A DNA stretch of 64,000 nt from Rahnella rivi (GTDB lineage: Bacteria > Pseudomonadota > Gammaproteobacteria > Enterobacterales > Enterobacteriaceae): contig NZ_JAFMOX010000051.1 in the NCBI RefSeq assembly GCF_019049655.1, forward strand, positions 62,001-126,000. Reading direction: 5' to 3'. This document shows positions 45,442 to 54,880 of this stretch, piece by piece. The position numbers were made by a program, and so were the translations under genes. Positions within the stretch are counted from its first letter, which is position 1; the number at the start of each line of letters is the position of its first letter. The notes under the pieces are model-generated. The model did not search any database. It was not told the origin of the DNA and was given only the letters and a program-made list of their open reading frames with translations.

Positions 45442-47616
45442 ATGGCGCTTTCCCCCGCAGTAAAAAATCAGATCAGCCAGTGGTACAAAGCCCTGCAAGA
45501 GCAAATCCCGGATTTCATTCCCCGCGCCCCGCAACGTCAGATGATTGCAGAGGTGGCGAAGGCGTTCTCGGGTGACTCAGCGCGGCATCTGGCCATTGAG
45601 GCGCCGACCGGCGTCGGGAAAACGCTGTCCTATCTCATCCCCGGCATTGCCGTCAGCCGCGAAGAAGAAAAACCGCTGATTGTCAGCACGGCCAACGTCG
45701 CGTTGCAGGATCAGATTTACAGCAAAGATTTACCGCTGCTGAAAAAAATTATTCCCGATCTCAAATTTACCGGCGCGTTTGGCCGCGGGCGTTATGTGTG
45801 CCCGCGCAATCTGGCGGCGATGAGCAACGAAAACGCGCAGGGCGATCTCGGGTTATTTTTGGGTGACGAACTGGCGCCCTCCAGCGGCGAAGAGCAGAAA
45901 CTGGCGAAAACGCTGGAAACCGCGCTCTCGCGCTATGAGTGGGACGGACTGCGCGACCACTACAAGAAAACCATCGACGATCCTTTGTGGATCAAAATCA
46001 GCACCGATAAAGCCAACTGCCTGAGCCGTAACTGCCATTATTTTCGCGAATGCCCGTATTTCGTGGCGCGCAAAGAGATTGAAAGTGCCGATGTGGTGGT
46101 CACCAACCACGCTTTAGTGATGGCTGCGCTGGAGTCGGAATCGGTGCTGCCACCGGCGAAAGATCTGCTGCTGGTGCTCGATGAAGGGCATCACCTGCCG
46201 GAAGTGGCACGCGATGCGCTGGAAGTTGATGCTGAAATCACGGCCATGTGGAACAGCCTGCAACTGGACAATTTTGTGCGCCAGATAGAGCAATGTCTGT
46301 CGCTGTTTACGCCGAAAAATCCGCCGCCGCTGACCAACGCCGAGCGCCTGCACAATCACTGCGCCGAGATGCGCGAGCTGCTGCTACTTATCGAACAATC
46401 GGTCAGTCAGTATCTGCCGCCGGACACCCCGGAAGCGGAGCACCGTTTTGAACTCGGCGCCTTGCCGCCGGAACTGACCGAACAGTGCAGTCGCCTGTTT
46501 AAACTGACCGACGGGCTGCGCAGTCTGGCGGAATACATGGTCAACGATCTCAGTGAGAAGACCGGCAAGCACGACATTATGCGTCTGCACCGCGCGATCC
46601 TGCACATGAGCCGGATGCAAAGTTATCTGGAAACCATGAGCAAGCTGTGGCGGCTGGCGGCGCTGGATAAAGCCTCGAACGCGCCGATCAGCAAATGGGT
46701 GACGCGGACGTATTTCGATAACCAGACGCATCTGGTGTTCCACTGCGCGGGGATCCGCGTGAGCGATCAGCTGGAAAAAATGCTGTGGCGCAAAGTGCCG
46801 CACGTCGTTATCACCTCCGCCACGCTGCGTTCGCTGAACAGTTTCTCCCGTTTGCAGGAGATGAGCGGCCTGAGCGAAAAAGCCGGTGACCGCTTCGTCA
46901 GCCTGGATTCGCCGTTTAACCACGTTTCGCAGGGCAAACTGGTGATCCCGCAGATGACCCTCGAGCCGCTGATGGCGAACGAAGCGGCACATTTGCAGGA
47001 GATGGCCGATTTTTTCCGCAGCGAACTGGCGAAAGGGCAACACACCGGCCAGCTGGTGCTGTTCGCCAGCAACCGCGCGATGCAACAGTTTGTCTCGCTG
47101 CTACCGGATTTGCGTCTGATGCTGCTGGTGCAGGGCGATCAGCCGCGCTACCGGTTGGTGGAAGAGCACCGTAAACGTGTTTCAGCGGGCACCACCAGCG
47201 TGCTGATTGGTCTGCAATCGTTCGCCGAAGGGCTGGATCTGAAAGGTGAGCTGCTGACGCAGGTGCATATCCATAAAATTGCGTTTCCGCCGGTCGACAG
47301 CCCGGTGATCCTCACCGAAGGCGAATGGCTGAAAACCCTTAAGCGCTATCCGTTCGAAGTGCAAAGCCTGCCGAGCGCGTCGTTTAACCTGATCCAACAG
47401 GTCGGAAGGCTGATCCGCAGCCATGAATGCACCGGCGAAATCGTCATTTATGACCAGCGCCTGCTGACCAAAAGTTACGGTGCGCGCCTGCTGGCGGCGT
47501 TGCCGGTGTTCCCGATTGAACACCGCGAAATGCCTGCGCCCGGATCAGTGAAACGTCCTGATATTCTGAAAACGGCAAAGAAAGATCCGGTTCGCCGCCG
47601 CACCCGCCGGCGATAA
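45442..47616 (+). CDS. dinG: DinG, iron-sulfur ATP-dependent DNA helicase
   Basis: DinG is a 5'-to-3' superfamily 2 helicase of the XPD type; it unwinds forked DNA, R-loops and D-loops. It has 724 residues. Walker A lies near residue 55 (EAPTGVGKTLSY). The four cysteines that bind the 4Fe-4S cluster are Cys120, Cys193, Cys198 and Cys204 (RYVCPRN, KANCLSRNCHYFRECPY). The DEAH-box equivalent is VLDEGHHLPEVA, as in E. coli DinG. Motif VI is QVGRLIRS. It is followed by ybiB after 44 bp, the same pair as in E. coli. The start ATG at 45442 has AAAAAGAG upstream. SOS control is known for E. coli dinG, but no LexA box was seen here. Confidence 0.96.
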   Translation: MALSPAVKNQISQWYKALQEQIPDFIPRAPQRQMIAEVAKAFSGDSARHLAIEAPTGVGKTLSYLIPGIAVSREEEKPLIVSTANVALQDQIYSKDLPLLKKIIPDLKFTGAFGRGRYVCPRNLAAMSNENAQGDLGLFLGDELAPSSGEEQKLAKTLETALSRYEWDGLRDHYKKTIDDPLWIKISTDKANCLSRNCHYFRECPYFVARKEIESADVVVTNHALVMAALESESVLPPAKDLLLVLDEGHHLPEVARDALEVDAEITAMWNSLQLDNFVRQIEQCLSLFTPKNPPPLTNAERLHNHCAEMRELLLLIEQSVSQYLPPDTPEAEHRFELGALPPELTEQCSRLFKLTDGLRSLAEYMVNDLSEKTGKHDIMRLHRAILHMSRMQSYLETMSKLWRLAALDKASNAPISKWVTRTYFDNQTHLVFHCAGIRVSDQLEKMLWRKVPHVVITSATLRSLNSFSRLQEMSGLSEKAGDRFVSLDSPFNHVSQGKLVIPQMTLEPLMANEAAHLQEMADFFRSELAKGQHTGQLVLFASNRAMQQFVSLLPDLRLMLLVQGDQPRYRLVEEHRKRVSAGTTSVLIGLQSFAEGLDLKGELLTQVHIHKIAFPPVDSPVILTEGEWLKTLKRYPFEVQSLPSASFNLIQQVGRLIRSHECTGEIVIYDQRLLTKSYGARLLAALPVFPIEHREMPAPGSVKRPDILKTAKKDPVRRRTRRR

Positions 47617-47660
47617 TTATTCCTGAAGAAAAGTCATTACACCGAGAAGGTAACGCTACG

Positions 47661-48623
47661 ATGGATTACACCAAACTCATTAAAGAAGTGGGGCGCGGAA
47701 AAAATCACGCCCGCGATTTGGACCGTGAGCAGTCGCTTGCGCTTTACCGCGAGATCCTGGCCGGTGATGTGCCGGATTTACAGCTCGGCGCGCTGCTGAT
47801 TGCGTTTCGTATTAAAGGCGAAGCGGAAGAGGAGATGCTCGGCTTTTATCAGGCTATGGAAGAGCGCGTGATGCGCCTTCAGGCGCCCGCTGATCGCCCT
47901 TTGCCGGTGGTGATCCCAACCTATAACGGCGCGCGCAAACAGGCGAATCTCACGCCGTTGCTGGCGATGTTACTGAGCCGTCTTGGTTTGCCGGTGGTGG
48001 TGCACGGCGTTGATGAAGATCCGACCCGCATCACCAGCGCTGAGATTTTCCGTTCGCTGGGCATTGAGGCGGCACACACCCAGGCGCAGGCGCAGCAGCA
48101 GCTCGACGCCGGTTCCGCTCCGGTGTTCATCCCGGTTTCAGTGCTGTGCCCGCCCATCGACAAACAGCTTTCACTGCGCTGGCAGATGGGCGTGCGTAAC
48201 AGCAGCCACACGCTGGCGAAGTTAATTACGCCCTTCACCGGGCAGGATGCGTTGCGCTTATCGAGCGTTTCACACCCGGAATATATCCAGCGCGTCTCTT
48301 CCTTCTTCCGCCAGATCGACGGGCGCGCCTTGCTGACCCAGGGCACGGAAGGCGAAGTCTATGCCAATCCGCAGCGGTTCCCGCAGACCCACTTTATCGC
48401 CGGGGGTGAGCTGAGTGTTCTGGCCGAAAAAGAAGAGATTTTTGCCGCGGATCTGCCCGCGTCCAAAGACGTCGACACTACCGTGAACTACATTCAGCAA
48501 TGCCTGAAGGGCGAACGCGCTATCCCGCAGGCACTCCTCACCCAAATGGCATGTTGTCTGGTGGCCGCAGGGGTGTGTGCCGATATGCCCGAAGCCAGAA
48601 TGATTGTGGAACAGGTGTTTTAA
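47661..48623 (+). CDS. ybiB: YbiB, TrpD2-family nucleic acid-binding protein
   Basis: This is a 320-residue homologue of anthranilate phosphoribosyltransferase. The E. coli YbiB/TrpD2 protein binds nucleic acid through basic grooves and lacks the biosynthetic activity. The glycosyltransferase family 3 fold is evident (LQLGALLIAFRIKGEAEEEM at about 33-55; VVIPTYNGARKQANLTPLLA replaces the catalytic glycine-rich loop of TrpD). It lies 44 bp after dinG on the same strand, with GAGAAGGTAACG as ribosome site, which points to a dinG-ybiB operon and a link to DNA repair. Confidence 0.93.
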   Translation: MDYTKLIKEVGRGKNHARDLDREQSLALYREILAGDVPDLQLGALLIAFRIKGEAEEEMLGFYQAMEERVMRLQAPADRPLPVVIPTYNGARKQANLTPLLAMLLSRLGLPVVVHGVDEDPTRITSAEIFRSLGIEAAHTQAQAQQQLDAGSAPVFIPVSVLCPPIDKQLSLRWQMGVRNSSHTLAKLITPFTGQDALRLSSVSHPEYIQRVSSFFRQIDGRALLTQGTEGEVYANPQRFPQTHFIAGGELSVLAEKEEIFAADLPASKDVDTTVNYIQQCLKGERAIPQALLTQMACCLVAAGVCADMPEARMIVEQVF

Positions 48624-48908
48624 CGCCCTTACCCGTGAAGGGGGGGATTAAGCGCAAAATCAGGCGTTAAAGCCTGCCTGAACATTCATTTCGTCTTTTA
48701 TCCCCCGTCCCGGCCTCCCTCTTCGCAGGGGAGGCATAAAAAAAACACCCCCGCATCACGCTGTAAATTCTGCGTTTATATTCATCTCAGCGCCACAAAA
48801 ACCCTCTTACCCTGTTCAACAGTGTGGTTAAAGGCTAAAATAGAGGAACTACGAAATCTATTTCATGATTTAATTGGTTTTTTTATAAAATTTTATGGAG
48901 ATTTAACA

Positions 48909-49250
48909 ATGGAAACTTTACCGGCTTGCCCGACGTGTCACTCTGAATTCACCTGGCAGGACGGTGAAATGCTCAATTGCCCTGAATGTGGACATGTGTG
49001 GTCCATGAGCGGTGATGCAGCCGCGGAAGATGACGTCCTGAAAGTGATCGATGCCAACGGCAATCTGCTGGCAGACGGTGATTCTGTTACGGTGATCAAA
49101 GACCTGAAAGTGAAGGGCAGCTCTTCCATGCTGAAGATCGGCACCAAAGTGAAAGGCATCCGTCTGGTTGAAGGCGACCACAACATCGACTGCAAAATTG
49201 ACGGTTTTGGTCAGATGAAACTCAAATCCGAGTTCGTGAAGAAAAACTGA
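48909..49250 (+). CDS. yjdM: YjdM (PhnA), zinc ribbon protein
   Basis: This is a small cytoplasmic protein of 113 residues. The N-terminal zinc ribbon has Cys7, Cys10, Cys24 and Cys27 ([18 protein letters not shown]). A PhnA beta-barrel domain ([20 protein letters not shown] to LKSEFVKKN) follows. The family is named after phnA, but E. coli YjdM has no proven role in phosphonate use, and its function is unknown. The start is the ATG at 48909 with GGAG 9 bases upstream; a longer in-frame extension to 48822 would add an AT-rich, non-conserved stretch. No linked phosphonate genes are present. Confidence 0.93.
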   Translation: METLPACPTCHSEFTWQDGEMLNCPECGHVWSMSGDAAAEDDVLKVIDANGNLLADGDSVTVIKDLKVKGSSSMLKIGTKVKGIRLVEGDHNIDCKIDGFGQMKLKSEFVKKN

Positions 49251-49361
49251 TCCCCTCCCTGGTGGCCCGGCAGTGACGAGCGGTTTTGCCATATCGACAG
49301 AACCGCTGTCTGAACATACACTCAATGCATAATCTCGTTAACTTTCAGCAGAGAAGATTGC

Positions 49362-51224
49362 ATGAAACAGGCTCAGGACTACTTTAACGCCCTCAACCGC
49401 GATTACCTTAAAGTGCATCAGGACAAAGAAAATTTGTTCTGGCAAAACTATATGGGCATCGGTGATGACAATGTCTCCGCGGCTTTCTCCGCCGCTGAAA
49501 CCGCCTACAAACGTTTTATCGCCGAACCTTCCCGCCCGGCAGAATTACGCGAGTTAATCGCACAGCTCGATAATCAAAAACGCGATCAGGACGGCGAAGC
49601 ACTGCTCCACGGCCTGCGCGGCTGGCTGAGTTTCTTCGACTGCAACGTGATTGAAGATCCCAAAGCGCAGGCGCTGCTCGACGAAATCATTCAGGCTGAA
49701 TCCGTGTTGTTTGGTAAACGTAAGCAGTACCGGATGACGCACATCAACAGCAAAGGCGAGCGCGTCAGTGCATCGCTGGGTGAGTTGCTGACCAATCAGG
49801 CAAACAACGAAAACGAAACCTATCGCCGCAGTTCGCAAAATGCGCTGCGGGAACTGGAAGAGTGGCTGCTGCACAACGGGCTGCCGGAGCTGATTGGCCT
49901 GCGCAACCGCTTCGCCCGCCAGCTCGGTTACCGCAACTATTTCGATTATAAAGTGAATAAAACCGAGCGCATGACGCCGGAACAGTTATTCGCCATCCTC
50001 GATCGTTTCGAAGAACAAACCCGTGAAAGCAACACGCGCAGCCTGAATGAGCTGGTCGCGCGTGAAGGCGATGCCGCACTGCTGCCATGGAATATCCGTT
50101 TTGCCAGCGCCGGTGATGTCACCCGCCAGCTCGACCCTTACTTCCCGTTTGCCGATTCCCTGCGCCGCTGGATCGACAGCTTTAAGCGTCTGAATATCGG
50201 TTTTAACGGTGCGGATATGCAGCTGGATCTGCTGGTGCGCGAAGGCAAATACGAAAACGGTTTTATGCATGGCCCGGTTCCGCCATTTTTCGACAACGGT
50301 CAATGGGTGCCTGCGGTGATCAACTTCACCAGTCTGGCGAAACCCGATCAGGTTGGCAGCGGGGCAGGTGGCCTGAATACCCTGTTCCACGAAGGCGGCC
50401 ACGCAGCGCATTTCGCCAATATCCGCCAGAATGCGCCGTGCTTCTCGCAGGAATTCCCGCCGACCTCGATGGCCTATGCCGAAACCCAGTCAATGTTTTG
50501 CGACAGCCTGCTTGATGACGCGGACTGGCTGAAACGCTACGCGAAAAACGCCGCCGGAGAATCCGTTCCTGACGAACTGATCCGCGCCACCATCGAAGCC
50601 CGTCAGCCGATGCGCTCGTTCAATGAGCGCCATATCCTGCTGGTCCCGTATTTCGAATGGCAGCTCTATCAGTGGCCTGATGAAAAACGCACGCCGGAGG
50701 CGATGATCGCGCTGGCGCGTGATATCGAAACCCACATTCTGGGCGTGACCGGCAGCCCGCGTCCGACGCTGGCTATCCCGCATCTGCTGTCGATGGAATC
50801 AGCCTGTTCTTATCAGGGATATCTGCTGGCAATGATGGCCGTTGAGCAAACGCGCGCGTTCTTCCTTAAACGCGACGGCTACCTCACTGATAACCCGGCC
50901 ATCGGCCCGGATCTGGCGAAGCATTACTGGACGCCGGGCAACAGCGTCAGCCATGACGATACGTTACGCAGCCTGACCGGTGAGGGATTCAATCCGGCGT
51001 ATCTGGCGCAGGCGTGTAATCAGACCATCGATGCGGCGTGGCAGGATGCGCAGCACACCATTGAACTGGCCTCAACACGCGAACAGCCGGCAGCGGATTT
51101 CGATCTCAACGTGCATATCCGGGTGATCGACGGCAAGCGCATTCTGGCCGACAGCGCAGACGGTGATGATGCCATGTGTCAGGATTTTGCAGATTTCGTG
51201 GAACAGAACTACCCGGTCAGATAA
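49362..51224 (+). CDS. M3-family-like zinc oligopeptidase
   Basis: This is a cytoplasmic metallopeptidase of 620 residues with no signal peptide or membrane segment. The zinc motif is LFHEGGHAAHF (HExxH at His343, Glu344, His347). A downstream TSMAYAETQSMFCDSLLDD segment can supply the third ligand Glu. The helical character resembles the M3/PepF (oligoendopeptidase F, thimet) group. Its substrate is unknown. It stands alone, with a GCAGAGAAG ribosome site, and ends before a strong bidirectional terminator. No E. coli K-12 gene was recognised as its equivalent. Confidence 0.8.
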   Translation: MKQAQDYFNALNRDYLKVHQDKENLFWQNYMGIGDDNVSAAFSAAETAYKRFIAEPSRPAELRELIAQLDNQKRDQDGEALLHGLRGWLSFFDCNVIEDPKAQALLDEIIQAESVLFGKRKQYRMTHINSKGERVSASLGELLTNQANNENETYRRSSQNALRELEEWLLHNGLPELIGLRNRFARQLGYRNYFDYKVNKTERMTPEQLFAILDRFEEQTRESNTRSLNELVAREGDAALLPWNIRFASAGDVTRQLDPYFPFADSLRRWIDSFKRLNIGFNGADMQLDLLVREGKYENGFMHGPVPPFFDNGQWVPAVINFTSLAKPDQVGSGAGGLNTLFHEGGHAAHFANIRQNAPCFSQEFPPTSMAYAETQSMFCDSLLDDADWLKRYAKNAAGESVPDELIRATIEARQPMRSFNERHILLVPYFEWQLYQWPDEKRTPEAMIALARDIETHILGVTGSPRPTLAIPHLLSMESACSYQGYLLAMMAVEQTRAFFLKRDGYLTDNPAIGPDLAKHYWTPGNSVSHDDTLRSLTGEGFNPAYLAQACNQTIDAAWQDAQHTIELASTREQPAADFDLNVHIRVIDGKRILADSADGDDAMCQDFADFVEQNYPVR

Positions 51225-51248
51225 TCCGGGCCGTTCAGCTTCAGACAT

Positions 51249-51292
51249 AAAAAAAACCGCCGCCGGGCAGAATTCTGGCGGCGGTTTTTTTG
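51249..51292. terminator. Bidirectional terminator between the peptidase and flavin reductase genes
   Basis: AAAAAACCGCCGCC and GGCGGCGGTTTTTT form a 14-base symmetrical stem around a 12-base loop, with A-run and T-run on the two sides. It serves both convergent genes. Confidence 0.95.
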
Positions 51293-51298
51293 TGTCGG

Positions 51299-51928
51299 TC
51301 AGCGGGCGTCGGGGCGGGTTAAATCGAAACGCAGCGCTTCAGAAATGCCGTAATAGGCGGAAGGCCCTCCGGCACGTAACACCGGCTCGGCGAGGGCGGT
51401 CTGGTAAACGCCCTCCACCAGTAAATGTTTCGCGATATGCACAGCCACCACTTCACCGAGCACCAGCCAGGTATCAATATCCCCGCCGGTGGCCGTTTTC
51501 AGCTGGATGCATTGCGTCAGTTTGCATTCAAAATTCACCGGGCTTTCCAGCACGCGATCGGCGGCGACGATGTTGCCCGGCTGCGGCGTCAGACCGGCAA
51601 ACGTAAACTCATCGTTACCGCGTTCCAGCGAGGCCGAGCTTTCATTCATTTGCACCGCCAGCGCGCGCGTCGTCAGGTTCCAGACAAATTCGCCGGTTTC
51701 GACAATGTTTGCCACGCTGTCTTTCCAGCCGCTGCTGGCGAAACCAATGATCGGTGGACGATAATTGAAACAGTTGAAGAAGCTGTAGGGCGCGAGGTTA
51801 CGCTGGCCCGCCGCATTGCGTGAGGAAATCCAGCCAATCGGACGCGGGCCGACGATGGCATTCAGCGGGTCGTGCGGCAGGCCGTGACCGGCAGCGGGTT
51901 CGTAATAGTAGCGATCATCAGCGTTCAT
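51299..51928 (-). CDS. Flavin reductase-like FMN-binding split-barrel protein
   Basis: This is a 209-residue protein of the flavin reductase-like family (HpaC/DIM6-NTAB type), which binds FMN. The N-terminal block DPLNAIVGPRPIGWISSRNA, the APYSFFNCFNYRPPIIGFAS segment and the EFVWNL and CKLTQC stretches fit this fold. The family includes reductases that supply reduced flavin to monooxygenases, as well as proteins of unknown role; no monooxygenase gene is adjacent, so the function stays open. It is divergent from rlmF across about 205 bp and convergent with the M3-type peptidase. Confidence 0.83.
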   Translation of the reverse strand: MNADDRYYYEPAAGHGLPHDPLNAIVGPRPIGWISSRNAAGQRNLAPYSFFNCFNYRPPIIGFASSGWKDSVANIVETGEFVWNLTTRALAVQMNESSASLERGNDEFTFAGLTPQPGNIVAADRVLESPVNFECKLTQCIQLKTATGGDIDTWLVLGEVVAVHIAKHLLVEGVYQTALAEPVLRAGGPSAYYGISEALRFDLTRPDAR

Positions 51929-52133
51929 GGTATTCCTCGGTCAACATATTGATTTCAATTTTGAATGCCAGATTACCCATTTTAGGCGGGAAGTGACGGT
52001 TTTTATGTGCCCCGGCCAGTGAGCATCCGGCAGGCGGCGACGGTTTGTGGTATCTTGTGCGCCAATTCATGAACATCCAGCGTCCCCGCGCATGTTGTAT
52101 GCGTCGCGCACACCTTTTCGGAGAGTCACTCAG

Positions 52134-53099
52134 GTGGAAAAAAAGAAAGTCTTCCCTCAGGAAAAAAGCGGTCTTCACCCGCGAAATCGTCATCGCAGCC
52201 GCTATGATTTCCCGGCCCTGATTGCCAATAACCCCGAACTGGCGCCGTTCGTCACAGAAAACAAGTGGGGCGATTTGTCGGTAGATTTCGCCAATGCTCA
52301 GGCGGTAAAAGCGCTGAACCGTGCCTTGCTGCATGACTGCTATCAGATTGCTAACTGGGATATTCCGGCCGATTATCTCTGCCCGCCGATCCCTGGCCGT
52401 GCGGATTACGTGCACCATCTGGCGGATTTGCTGGCCAGCAGCAACAACGGCAACATTCCGCAGGGTAAAGACATTTCCGTGCTGGATATCGGCGTTGGCG
52501 CGAACTGTATTTACCCGATTATCGGCCTTCGTGAATACGGCTGGCGTTTTACTGCCAGTGAGATCGACCCGGTTTCCATGGCGGCAGCCAAGAAAATCGT
52601 TGCCACCAACCCGCAACTGACCAATCAGGTGCGTTTCCGTCTGCAGGCCAAACCGCAGCGTATTCTCGATACCATTATCCGCCACGACGAACGCTATGAC
52701 GCCGTGCTGTGTAATCCGCCTTTCCATGCGTCAGCGGCCGATGCGGCCTCGGGCAGCCAGCGTAAACGCCAGAATCTGGGGTTAGATCGCCGTGGCACGA
52801 CCGAACTGAACTTTGGTGGTCAGCACAACGAACTGTGGTGCGAAGGCGGCGAAGAAGCCTTTGTGGTTCACATGGCCGAAGAGAGTGCGGGCAAAGCGCA
52901 GAACTGTTTCTGGTACACCGTGCTGGTTTCCAAAAAAACCACCTTGCCGCTGCTGTATGACACGTTAAACGAAGAAGGCGCAACCGACATTCGCACCATC
53001 GAAATGGTGCACGGGAACAAAATCAGCCGCTTCGTGGCCTGGACTTTCCTGACGCCATCACAGCAAAAAAGCTGGGCAATTAAACGCTGGTCAGTCTGA
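52134..53099 (+). CDS. rlmF: RlmF, 23S rRNA (adenine-1618-N6)-methyltransferase
   Basis: RlmF (YbiN) methylates A1618 of 23S rRNA using S-adenosylmethionine. It has 321 residues from the GTG at 52134. The N-terminal LHPRNRHRSRYDF block, VKALNRALL, WDIPADYLCPPIPGRADYVH, the SAM motif VLDIGVGANCIYP and the catalytic CNPPFH motif all match the family. The GTG start is preferred because GGAGAG lies about 9 bases upstream and the E. coli protein begins just before LHPRN; the frame is open further upstream but not conserved. Synteny rlmF-ybiO-glnQPH is as in E. coli, with one extra gene inserted here. Confidence 0.94.
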   Translation: MEKKKVFPQEKSGLHPRNRHRSRYDFPALIANNPELAPFVTENKWGDLSVDFANAQAVKALNRALLHDCYQIANWDIPADYLCPPIPGRADYVHHLADLLASSNNGNIPQGKDISVLDIGVGANCIYPIIGLREYGWRFTASEIDPVSMAAAKKIVATNPQLTNQVRFRLQAKPQRILDTIIRHDERYDAVLCNPPFHASAADAASGSQRKRQNLGLDRRGTTELNFGGQHNELWCEGGEEAFVVHMAEESAGKAQNCFWYTVLVSKKTTLPLLYDTLNEEGATDIRTIEMVHGNKISRFVAWTFLTPSQQKSWAIKRWSV

Positions 53100-53435
53100 T
53101 CACGTCGTGAAATGAATGATTCCAGCGTGTTCATCTGTTGATGCGCACGCTGGAAAAATAGTCCGGTCGTCCCCTTTCTTTTTGAGTGGATTAAATTATG
53201 CTTAATTCACTATAAAAAAAGCTTATTCGTTTTCACTGTAATCATTATTTGCCTTATTTGTTTATCACAGCATTGTTGATTGTGTTTTCCTGCCTGCAAC
53301 CCACCCAGGGGTCAGACTACGGTTTCGCTGTTTATTGGTTTTAACGCTAATAACCCGCGGGATGTAGCACGTGTTTATTTCAATTAATTGCGGTCACGCA
53401 TTAATTCACGTTATCAGCCACAGGGTGTCTGTCCT
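53100..53435. other. 336 bp AT-rich gap between rlmF and the PAS-PAS-MCP gene
   Basis: TCCAGCGTG (53121-53129) and CACGCTGGA (53146-53154) form a 9 bp stem that may end rlmF transcription, although no T-run follows. The rest (53160-53400) is AT-rich and should contain the promoter of the next gene. No gene is seen. Confidence 0.5.
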
Positions 53436-54740
53436 ATGCAATTATTTTCTCATCAGTTTAGTACGGCATGGCGTGAAAAATTCTCTGCGATCCAGCAGGC
53501 GGTTCCGATGATAGCCTTCACGCCAGACGGCGTGGTACTTGAGGTGAACGATCTGTTTCTTAAGGGCATGGGCTACAGCAGACAGGAAGTCGTAGGCCAG
53601 CCACACCGGATGTTTTGTACGCCGGAGTTTGTCGTCAGCGATGCCTATCGTTTGCACTGGGAAGGTTTACGGCAAGGGAAATCCATCAGCGGGAATATTA
53701 AACGGGTGCATAAGAATGGCAGCATTCTCTGGCTTGAAGCGACCTATGTACCGGTGAGAAATAAACAAGGTAAAGTCACTGAAATAATTAAAATTGCCAG
53801 TGACGTCTCTGAACGGGTGAATGAATCTCACGAACATCACGGTATTTATCAGGCGCTCGAACGTTCGATGGCGCTCATCACCTTTACCCCTGACGGTCAC
53901 GTTATTTCTGCAAACAATAACTTTCTGAAAGTCATGGGCTATTCCCTTCAGCAGATTCAGGGCCATTCCCACGGTATGTTTTGTTTACCCCATTATCGTG
54001 ATTCCCATGAATACCGTAATCACTGGCAGCGTCTGAAAAACGGCGAATTTATTCTGGGGCGTTTTGAGCGCATGAATGGCCGGGGGCAGAGTATCTGGCT
54101 GGAAGCGAGTTACAACCCGGTGATGGATGACGACGGCAAAGTGCTGAAAGTGGTTAAAATCGCTCAGGACATTACCTGCCAGATGGACCAGCAGCGTCAG
54201 CAGGAAAGCATGATGACGCACGTCCACGCGTTGTCGCTGACCACCGATAAAACCGCCGCCGAGGGTGTCACTATCGTCCAGCAGGCGGTCGAAGACATGC
54301 AGGAGGTTGAGGCGTTAGCGCGCCGGACCTCAGACATCATCGGCCAGCTCGGCCAGACATCAGAACGCATTGGTGAAATGGTCGATACCATTCGCCGTAT
54401 CTCCTCCCAGACCAATTTACTGGCGATCAACGCCACCATCGAAGCCGCGCACGCCGGTGAACAGGGCAGGGGATTCGCCGTGGTCGCCGGTGAAGTGCGC
54501 TCGCTTGCCGATCAGTCCCGCAAAGCCGCGGTTGAGATTGACCAGCTGACGCAACACATCCGCGAAGGCGTCATGGCGGCCATTGACGGCATGGGTAACT
54601 GCGTCAACCGCGCAGGCGGCGGCGTCACACTCAGCCGTAACGCAGGCGAAGTCATCAATCAGGTCAATCTGGGGATGCAGGATCTGGTGCGGATGATGGC
54701 GGAGTTTTCGGTGATCGCGGGGGAGCGGACCAGACAGTAA
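53436..54740 (+). CDS. Soluble PAS-PAS methyl-accepting chemotaxis-type protein (BdlA-like)
   Basis: This is a 434-residue cytoplasmic sensor with no membrane segment. PAS domain 1 (about 10-125, [25 protein letters not shown]) and PAS domain 2 (about 130-248, [34 protein letters not shown]) are followed by a short MCP signalling domain. The hairpin tip is intact: [20 protein letters not shown], then [20 protein letters not shown]. The C-terminal arm is short (about 70 residues past the tip), and no CheR-binding pentapeptide is seen. Two PAS plus MCP without a transmembrane part is the layout of Pseudomonas aeruginosa BdlA, a biofilm-dispersal regulator. The start is ATG at 53436; upstream in-frame TTG at 53388 is less likely. 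Confidence 0.85.
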   Translation: MQLFSHQFSTAWREKFSAIQQAVPMIAFTPDGVVLEVNDLFLKGMGYSRQEVVGQPHRMFCTPEFVVSDAYRLHWEGLRQGKSISGNIKRVHKNGSILWLEATYVPVRNKQGKVTEIIKIASDVSERVNESHEHHGIYQALERSMALITFTPDGHVISANNNFLKVMGYSLQQIQGHSHGMFCLPHYRDSHEYRNHWQRLKNGEFILGRFERMNGRGQSIWLEASYNPVMDDDGKVLKVVKIAQDITCQMDQQRQQESMMTHVHALSLTTDKTAAEGVTIVQQAVEDMQEVEALARRTSDIIGQLGQTSERIGEMVDTIRRISSQTNLLAINATIEAAHAGEQGRGFAVVAGEVRSLADQSRKAAVEIDQLTQHIREGVMAAIDGMGNCVNRAGGGVTLSRNAGEVINQVNLGMQDLVRMMAEFSVIAGERTRQ

Positions 54741-54794
54741 AGCGGGGAGCCGGACCGGTTTTGCCATTTTTGGGAAATGCCGGTTCCTGAGTCA

Positions 54795-54840
54795 CAGCGA
54801 TCCCTTGCCCGGTTTCGGCGCGAAAGGCCAGGGATCGCTG
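54795..54840. terminator. Hairpin between the MCP-type gene and ybiO
   Basis: CAGCGATCCCT (54795-54805) and AGGGATCGCTG (54830-54840) form an 11 bp perfect stem between two convergent genes. It probably acts as a transcription end for one or both, though T-runs are weak. Confidence 0.6.
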
Positions 54841-54880
54841 CAATTAAAAACCGAAATTTTCACGGTCATTATTCAAGCCA

